The translations under genes were made by a program, and so were the position numbers. A stretch of DNA of 36,479 nucleotides from NCBI GenBank assembly GCA_015233895.1, contig JADFXG010000032.1, forward strand, positions 1,968 through 38,446, given 5' to 3'. The notes beneath the pieces are model-generated. The model made no database searches and was not told where the DNA came from. It saw only the letters and a program-made list of their open reading frames with translations. Source of the stretch: Nitrospirota bacterium. Its GTDB lineage: Bacteria; Nitrospirota; Thermodesulfovibrionia; Thermodesulfovibrionales; Magnetobacteriaceae. Positions within the stretch are counted from its first letter, which is position 1. Each line of letters opens with the position of its first letter. This document shows, piece after piece, positions 32,687 to 36,479 of this stretch.

Positions 32687-33618
32687 CTCAGGTGTCTTTG
32701 CTAAGTATCTCGGTTTTTGTTGTTTTTACCGGTATTTCTCTTTATGTGGATATGCACTTCAACAAAAAGGACACGCAAGTCAGCGTAAAAAGCGCTGCCG
32801 TGTGGTCTGTCATCTGGGTACTGCTGGCGTTGTTATTTGCGGGTTTTATTGCTGTTACAGAAAGCACAGTTCATGCCTCACTGTTTACGGCGGGTTATTT
32901 TCTTGAAAAATCGCTTTCAGTGGATAATCTGTTTGTTTTTATGGCTATATTTGGTAGTTTCACTATAGAGGACAGGTATCAGCAAAGGGTATTGAATTTT
33001 GGAATTATTGGAGCGATTATTCTTAGGGTAATCTTTATTTTTGCAGGGACGTCATTGTTGCTTCTGGGAGCATGGGTCAATGTCATATTTGCGTTGTTTG
33101 TCTTATGGTCAGCCTGGCAAATGTATAAGCAAATCGGCAAAGATGATGAAAAAATCCACGATTACACGAATCATTGGTCAGTGAGGGCGGCAAAGCGTCT
33201 GATGCCTGTTTATCCGTATCTTAAGGATAACAAGTTTATAATAAAACACAATGGAAAGCGCCATATTACACCTCTTATGCTTTGTTTAACGGCGTTAGTG
33301 GTAGCTGATGTAGTGTTTGCTTTTGACTCAGTGCCTGCCGTTATAACAATCACACAAGTGCCGTTTTTAATCGTTACGTCCAATATATTTGCGATTCTCG
33401 GTATGCGCTCTATGTACTTTCTGCTTGCTACTGCTAAACGTTATGTGTGTTACTTAGAAATTTCTGTAGTCTTAATATTGGTATTTGTAGGGTTAAAAAT
33501 GCTGTTGGACTTTTTTGATATTTATCATATATCGCCTGCAATGAGCCTTGGTGTGTTATTTTTGGTTTTCGGCGGCTCTGTTGTCTTATCACTGATATAT
33601 CCCCAAAAGATAAATTAA
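32683..33618 (+). CDS. TerC/Alx-family membrane protein
   Basis: 311 residues, seven to nine membrane helices. The family motif ESTVHASLFTAGYFLEKSLSVDNLFVF and the second conserved acidic stretch VVADVVFAFDSVPAVITI are both intact. These acidic residues line the metal path. Alx/TerC proteins export Mn2+ and are linked to metalation of secreted proteins and to tellurite or alkaline stress. GTG start overlaps the regulator stop (GTGA), so its translation is coupled. The yybP-ykoY Mn riboswitch often found ahead of such genes is absent here, so control must come from the operon. Confidence 0.93.
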   Translation: MTQVSLLSISVFVVFTGISLYVDMHFNKKDTQVSVKSAAVWSVIWVLLALLFAGFIAVTESTVHASLFTAGYFLEKSLSVDNLFVFMAIFGSFTIEDRYQQRVLNFGIIGAIILRVIFIFAGTSLLLLGAWVNVIFALFVLWSAWQMYKQIGKDDEKIHDYTNHWSVRAAKRLMPVYPYLKDNKFIIKHNGKRHITPLMLCLTALVVADVVFAFDSVPAVITITQVPFLIVTSNIFAILGMRSMYFLLATAKRYVCYLEISVVLILVFVGLKMLLDFFDIYHISPAMSLGVLFLVFGGSVVLSLIYPQKIN

Positions 33619-33671
33619 TATGGGATGGCACTATCCACAAAAAAGATGTACATATTAAAGGATTTTAGAGA

Positions 33672-34061
33672 TTATTTTGATTCAACAGGGGTTTTGATTT
33701 CAATAATTAATACATCAAGCGATTTGGAAAGTTCCTCTGTCTCCTGAGGACTCATTCCGCGTTGTTCTTTACGAACTGCCTTAGTTCTGATAATGTTTAT
33801 CCAGTGTTGATAATTAATTTCCTCTTTCTGTGTAAGAGTCTTAGCTTTTTTCCTCTCATCCAAAACCATTTGTGCCTCTTTAAGCTTTGCAGAAATTTCC
33901 TTATTTCTAACAGTGGCTTTTGTTGCTGTAAACTCAGCTCCTGTTTCATCTGCCAATATAAACAGTGTCAGAACAACTGGAATCACTAAAAAACAAAATT
34001 TAAGTATGCGCAAAAGCAAACCGTTCATCAATAAGTTATCCCAAAATGTCTTCTTCGCCAT
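33672..34061 (-). CDS. Small membrane-anchored coiled-coil protein, unknown
   Basis: 129 residues. One membrane helix (residues ~16-36, LLRILKFCFLVIPVVLTLFIL) is followed by a charged helical tail with KEISAKLKEAQMVLDERKKAKTLTQKEE, probably coiled coil. No family recognised. It starts one base after the LysR stop on the same strand, so is translated from the same mRNA. Converges with the TerC gene. Confidence 0.6.
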   Translation of the reverse strand: MAKKTFWDNLLMNGLLLRILKFCFLVIPVVLTLFILADETGAEFTATKATVRNKEISAKLKEAQMVLDERKKAKTLTQKEEINYQHWINIIRTKAVRKEQRGMSPQETEELSKSLDVLIIEIKTPVESK

Positions 34062-34062
34062 T

Positions 34063-34974
34063 TTACTCTGTGTAAAGTTCTCCGTACTTGTAGTTTTTTA
34101 TAAAATTATGGAATTCCTCCACAACATGTGATGAGATATTTTTTTTTCTGTAAATGAGAGACATATCTCTCAAAATTCTTTCATTTTGTACCTTTAACGC
34201 TTTGAGGCCTCCGTTAATTACATCCCTGCGAACCACAAGCTTAGAAAGGAATGAGCCTCCTACTCCTGCATAAAGACATTCCTTTATCGCTTCAACACTG
34301 TCTGTTATAAGAAACACCCGAAGATTCTGCATGCTTAAGCCCTTTTTTATAAAAAACTGCTCGATGGCTAACCTTGTGCCGGACCCCTCCTCTCTTACTA
34401 TCACAGGCTCTTTCATTATAGTGTCAAGAGAGACCGAGGACTCAGACGACAACTTATGGTTGCTGCTGACAACAAAAAAAAGTTCATCATCATAAACTTT
34501 TTCTACAATAAACTTCTGTCCCTTCATATCAGACTCAACAAATCCAATATCAACACTTGAGGAATTTATCATATCCACTACTTTTTTAGTGTTTCCGATT
34601 TTAAGATGAATTCGTGCCCGCGGATTGATCTTTATGAAGTCAGCAATAATCTGAGGAATAAGGTAATTTCCTATCGTAAGGCTTGCTCCTACCCTGATGC
34701 TGCCCTTTGTCAAACCGGTAATTTTGCATATCTTTTTTTCAGCATCCCCATAGAGTGACAAAATGTCCTTAGCATACCGGTAGAGAATCTCTCCGGCAGG
34801 GGTTAAAGATGTGCTGTTTGTTGTTCTTTCAAATAGTTTTGTGCCATAATATTCCTCAATGACCTGTATCTGGGCACTGACTGCAGGCTGAGTCAGATGG
34901 ATTATCTCTGAGGCCTTTGAAAAACTCTTAAGCTCAGCAACCGTACAAAACACACGTAGCTTATAGTCCTCCAT
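34063..34974 (-). CDS. LysR-family transcriptional regulator
   Basis: 303 residues from ATG 34974 (GAGGAGG four bases ahead), which overlaps the end of the LOG-like gene by 14 bases. The N-terminal winged helix is FCTVAELKSFSKASEIIHLTQPAVSAQIQVIEE. The effector domain (~90-300) has VGASLTIGNYLIPQIIADF and VREEGSGTRLAIEQFF, like the CysB/CbbR group of LysR proteins. Typical LysR genes regulate a divergent neighbour, but here both sides are same-strand or convergent, so the target is not obvious. Confidence 0.93.
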   Translation of the reverse strand: MEDYKLRVFCTVAELKSFSKASEIIHLTQPAVSAQIQVIEEYYGTKLFERTTNSTSLTPAGEILYRYAKDILSLYGDAEKKICKITGLTKGSIRVGASLTIGNYLIPQIIADFIKINPRARIHLKIGNTKKVVDMINSSSVDIGFVESDMKGQKFIVEKVYDDELFFVVSSNHKLSSESSVSLDTIMKEPVIVREEGSGTRLAIEQFFIKKGLSMQNLRVFLITDSVEAIKECLYAGVGGSFLSKLVVRRDVINGGLKALKVQNERILRDMSLIYRKKNISSHVVEEFHNFIKNYKYGELYTE

Positions 34975-35443
34975 TGCCCTCCTCAGTCGCCAAAGTGCTG
35001 ATAGCAAGCTTAAAGGCTAAACTTACGGCCTCATCAACATCCTTTGCTGTAACAGTTCCGGGAATGTCCCAGCTCTTAAGCGTAACCACAGGTTTTTTCA
35101 GTTGAAGCCCATACGCTATTTCAGAAAGCGTGCCATACTCCCCGCCTATTGCAATGAGTGCGTCTGCTGTGTGAGCTATCACGGAGTTTCTTGCGATGCC
35201 GAGTCCGGTTGCTATTGTGATATCTACAAAACTGTTGGCAGATTTCTTGTCGGCCTGAGGGACAATACCAATAGTTAATCCCCCGGCTGACTTTGCACCC
35301 TTTGAGGCTGCCTCCATTACGCCGGTTAAGCCTCCGGTCACCAATAGGCCGCCCTTTTCAGCTATCAGTTTCCCTGCCGTAAGAGCGGCCTCAAGGTGCC
35401 AGTCACTAGCGACTCTGCCGCCTATTACTCCAATTTGTATCAC
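34961..35443 (-). CDS. LOG-like/TIGR00725-type nucleotide-binding protein
   Basis: 160 residues. Rossmann-like SLOG fold with IGVIGGR at the start, LLVTGGLTGVMEAASKGAK, and the loop IGGEYGTLSEIAYGLQLKKPVV, the counterpart of the PGGxGT-x2-E active site of cytokinin-activating LOG enzymes. Members can cleave nucleoside 5'-monophosphates or bind nucleotides; the real substrate here is unknown. GTG start, 10 bases after the glnA stop; overlaps the LysR start. Confidence 0.85.
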   Translation of the reverse strand: MIQIGVIGGRVASDWHLEAALTAGKLIAEKGGLLVTGGLTGVMEAASKGAKSAGGLTIGIVPQADKKSANSFVDITIATGLGIARNSVIAHTADALIAIGGEYGTLSEIAYGLQLKKPVVTLKSWDIPGTVTAKDVDEAVSLAFKLAISTLATEEGNGGL

Positions 35444-35453
35444 ACTAAATCAT

Positions 35454-36479
35454 TTAAATATCATAGTAGAGGAAAAACTCATAAGGATGGGGTCTCAGTC
35501 TCATGGCATCCACCTCGTTGGCTCTCTTATACGATATCCAAGTCTTAAGGGAATCCTCGGTAAATACATCCCCCTTTAAAAGAAAATCGTGGCTGTTCTC
35601 AAGATTAGTCAAAGCCTCATCAAGACTCCCCGGCATCTGGGGCACTGATGCCAACTCCTCCGGCTCAAGATCATACAAGTCCTTATCAAGCGCCTCACCC
35701 GGGTCTATCCTGTTCTGCACGCCGTCAAGTCCAGCCATCAGCATTGCTGAAAATGCAAGGTACGGATTACAGGACGGGTCTGGATACCTGACTTCACATC
35801 TTTTTGCCTTAGGGCTCTGAGAATACATAGGGATTCGGATTGAGGCTGAACGGTTTCTTGCAGAATATGCCAAATTTACCGGCGCTTCAAACCCCGGCAC
35901 CAGTCTCTTATAGGAGTTAGTTGTAGGGTTGGTTATAGCGGCTAATGCCTTTGAGTGTTTAAGAATTCCGCCTATATAGTGTAAAGCCATCTCACTAAGC
36001 CCTGCGTAGCCGTCTCCTGCAAATAATGCCTTGCCGCCTTTCCACAGACTCTGATGGGTGTGCATACCGGAGCCGTTGTCGCCAAAAAGTGGTTTAGGCA
36101 TAAAGGTCACTGTCTTGTTGTTTTTGTAGGCCACGTTTTTAGTTACATACTTAAACATCATCACATAGTCAGCCATCTTTACCAGTGGGGCAAATTTCAT
36201 GTCTATTTCAGCCTGTCCTGCCGTTGCCACCTCATGATGCTGTGCCTCTATCTCTATGCCACATTTCTGCAGCACCATGACCATCTCAGAGCGAAGGTCT
36301 TCAAACACATCGGTTGGGGACACAGGGAAGTAGCCCTCTTTGTGGCGCGGCTTGTAGGCAAGGTTTGGTTTTTCGTCACGCCCGGAGTTCCATATTCCCT
36401 CGATGGAGTCTATATAGTAGTAGCCCTCATTGGTTTTCTGGTCAAAACGTACATCGTCAAAGATGAAAAACTCAGCCTC
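35454..36479 (-). CDS. glnA: Glutamine synthetase type I, partial (N-terminus beyond right edge)
   Basis: 341 C-terminal residues are visible; about 128 lie outside the window. It joins ammonia to glutamate with ATP. The visible part opens with [10 protein letters not shown], a metal-ligand strand, then [25 protein letters not shown], and [18 protein letters not shown] with [20 protein letters not shown] near the end is the tyrosine loop adenylylated by GlnE in GSI-beta enzymes, so this is probably covalently regulated. It is followed closely by the LOG-like gene. An internal ATG/GTG start is not meant: the frame is open to the window edge. Confidence 0.97.
   Translation of the reverse strand, partial: EAEFFIFDDVRFDQKTNEGYYYIDSIEGIWNSGRDEKPNLAYKPRHKEGYFPVSPTDVFEDLRSEMVMVLQKCGIEIEAQHHEVATAGQAEIDMKFAPLVKMADYVMMFKYVTKNVAYKNNKTVTFMPKPLFGDNGSGMHTHQSLWKGGKALFAGDGYAGLSEMALHYIGGILKHSKALAAITNPTTNSYKRLVPGFEAPVNLAYSARNRSASIRIPMYSQSPKAKRCEVRYPDPSCNPYLAFSAMLMAGLDGVQNRIDPGEALDKDLYDLEPEELASVPQMPGSLDEALTNLENSHDFLLKGDVFTEDSLKTWISYKRANEVDAMRLRPHPYEFFLYYDI

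Noticed and set aside
32560-32690. yybP-ykoY manganese riboswitch ahead of the TerC gene
   Set aside because: The gene start overlaps the regulator stop and the preceding bases are coding; no leader exists.

Overview
The window reads as ordinary chromosome from a Gram-negative, probably anaerobic or microaerophilic bacterium of moderate G+C. The gene style (HMA-tagged P-type ATPase beside a DUF5132-like protein, CheX, GAF/HD-GYP, pentaheme cytochrome c, large BTAD regulators, many GTG/TTG starts) resembles Nitrospirota or Desulfobacterota. That placement is recognition, not a search result. No rRNA, tRNA, CRISPR array, transposase or phage gene was seen. The glnA gene at the right edge and a BTAD-type regulator at the left edge are cut by the window.

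Layout. 1-1.1 kb: partial BTAD regulator (-). 1.4-6.8 kb: a metal-handling block. A minus-strand operon encodes a small DUF5132-like membrane protein, an HMA-like protein, a P2-type ATPase with an HMA-like N-terminal domain, and metK. A third HMA-like gene (+) converges on it. 7.0-8.7 kb: receiver-TPR response regulator whose only well-placed start codon is ATA. 8.8-10.3 kb: pdxA (apparently leaderless) and a GtrA-like gene. 10.3-13.3 kb: an A+T-rich three-gene accessory unit ending in a secreted trypsin-like protease fused to MORN repeats. 13.3-19.1 kb (-): a tightly packed run of cheX, GAF/HD-GYP, methyltransferase, pgeF, tsaE, nadK and UDG. 19.3-21.9 kb: ferredoxin (-) divergent from copper ATPase copA (+). 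21.9-25.2 kb (-): small membrane gene, rnhA, proA, glycosyltransferase. 25.4-28.4 kb (+): YeeE/YedE transporter (CTG start), pentaheme cytochrome c, and a second methyltransferase paralogous to the one at 16 kb. 28.7-33.6 kb (+): alpha/beta hydrolase, a 1026-residue ATPase/TPR/BTAD regulator and a TerC-family protein, packed as one unit. 33.7-36.5 kb (-): glnA, a LOG-like protein, a LysR regulator and a small membrane protein.

The strongest candidate for an under-described system is the metal block at 1.4-6.8 kb. Three proteins share a short H-x(2-4)-[GD]-R-[LI]-R-[IF]-K signature near their N-termini, including the ATPase itself, and a small PacL-like membrane protein heads the operon. The logic recalls ferrosome or mycobacterial effluxosome assemblies, but the pump is P2-like rather than P1B. 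Other points of interest are the protease-MORN unit, a dispersed ~125-bp palindromic element whose outer arms differ between its two copies but still pair within each copy, two genes that seem to use non-standard starts (ATA, CTG), and the hydrolase/regulator/TerC operon.
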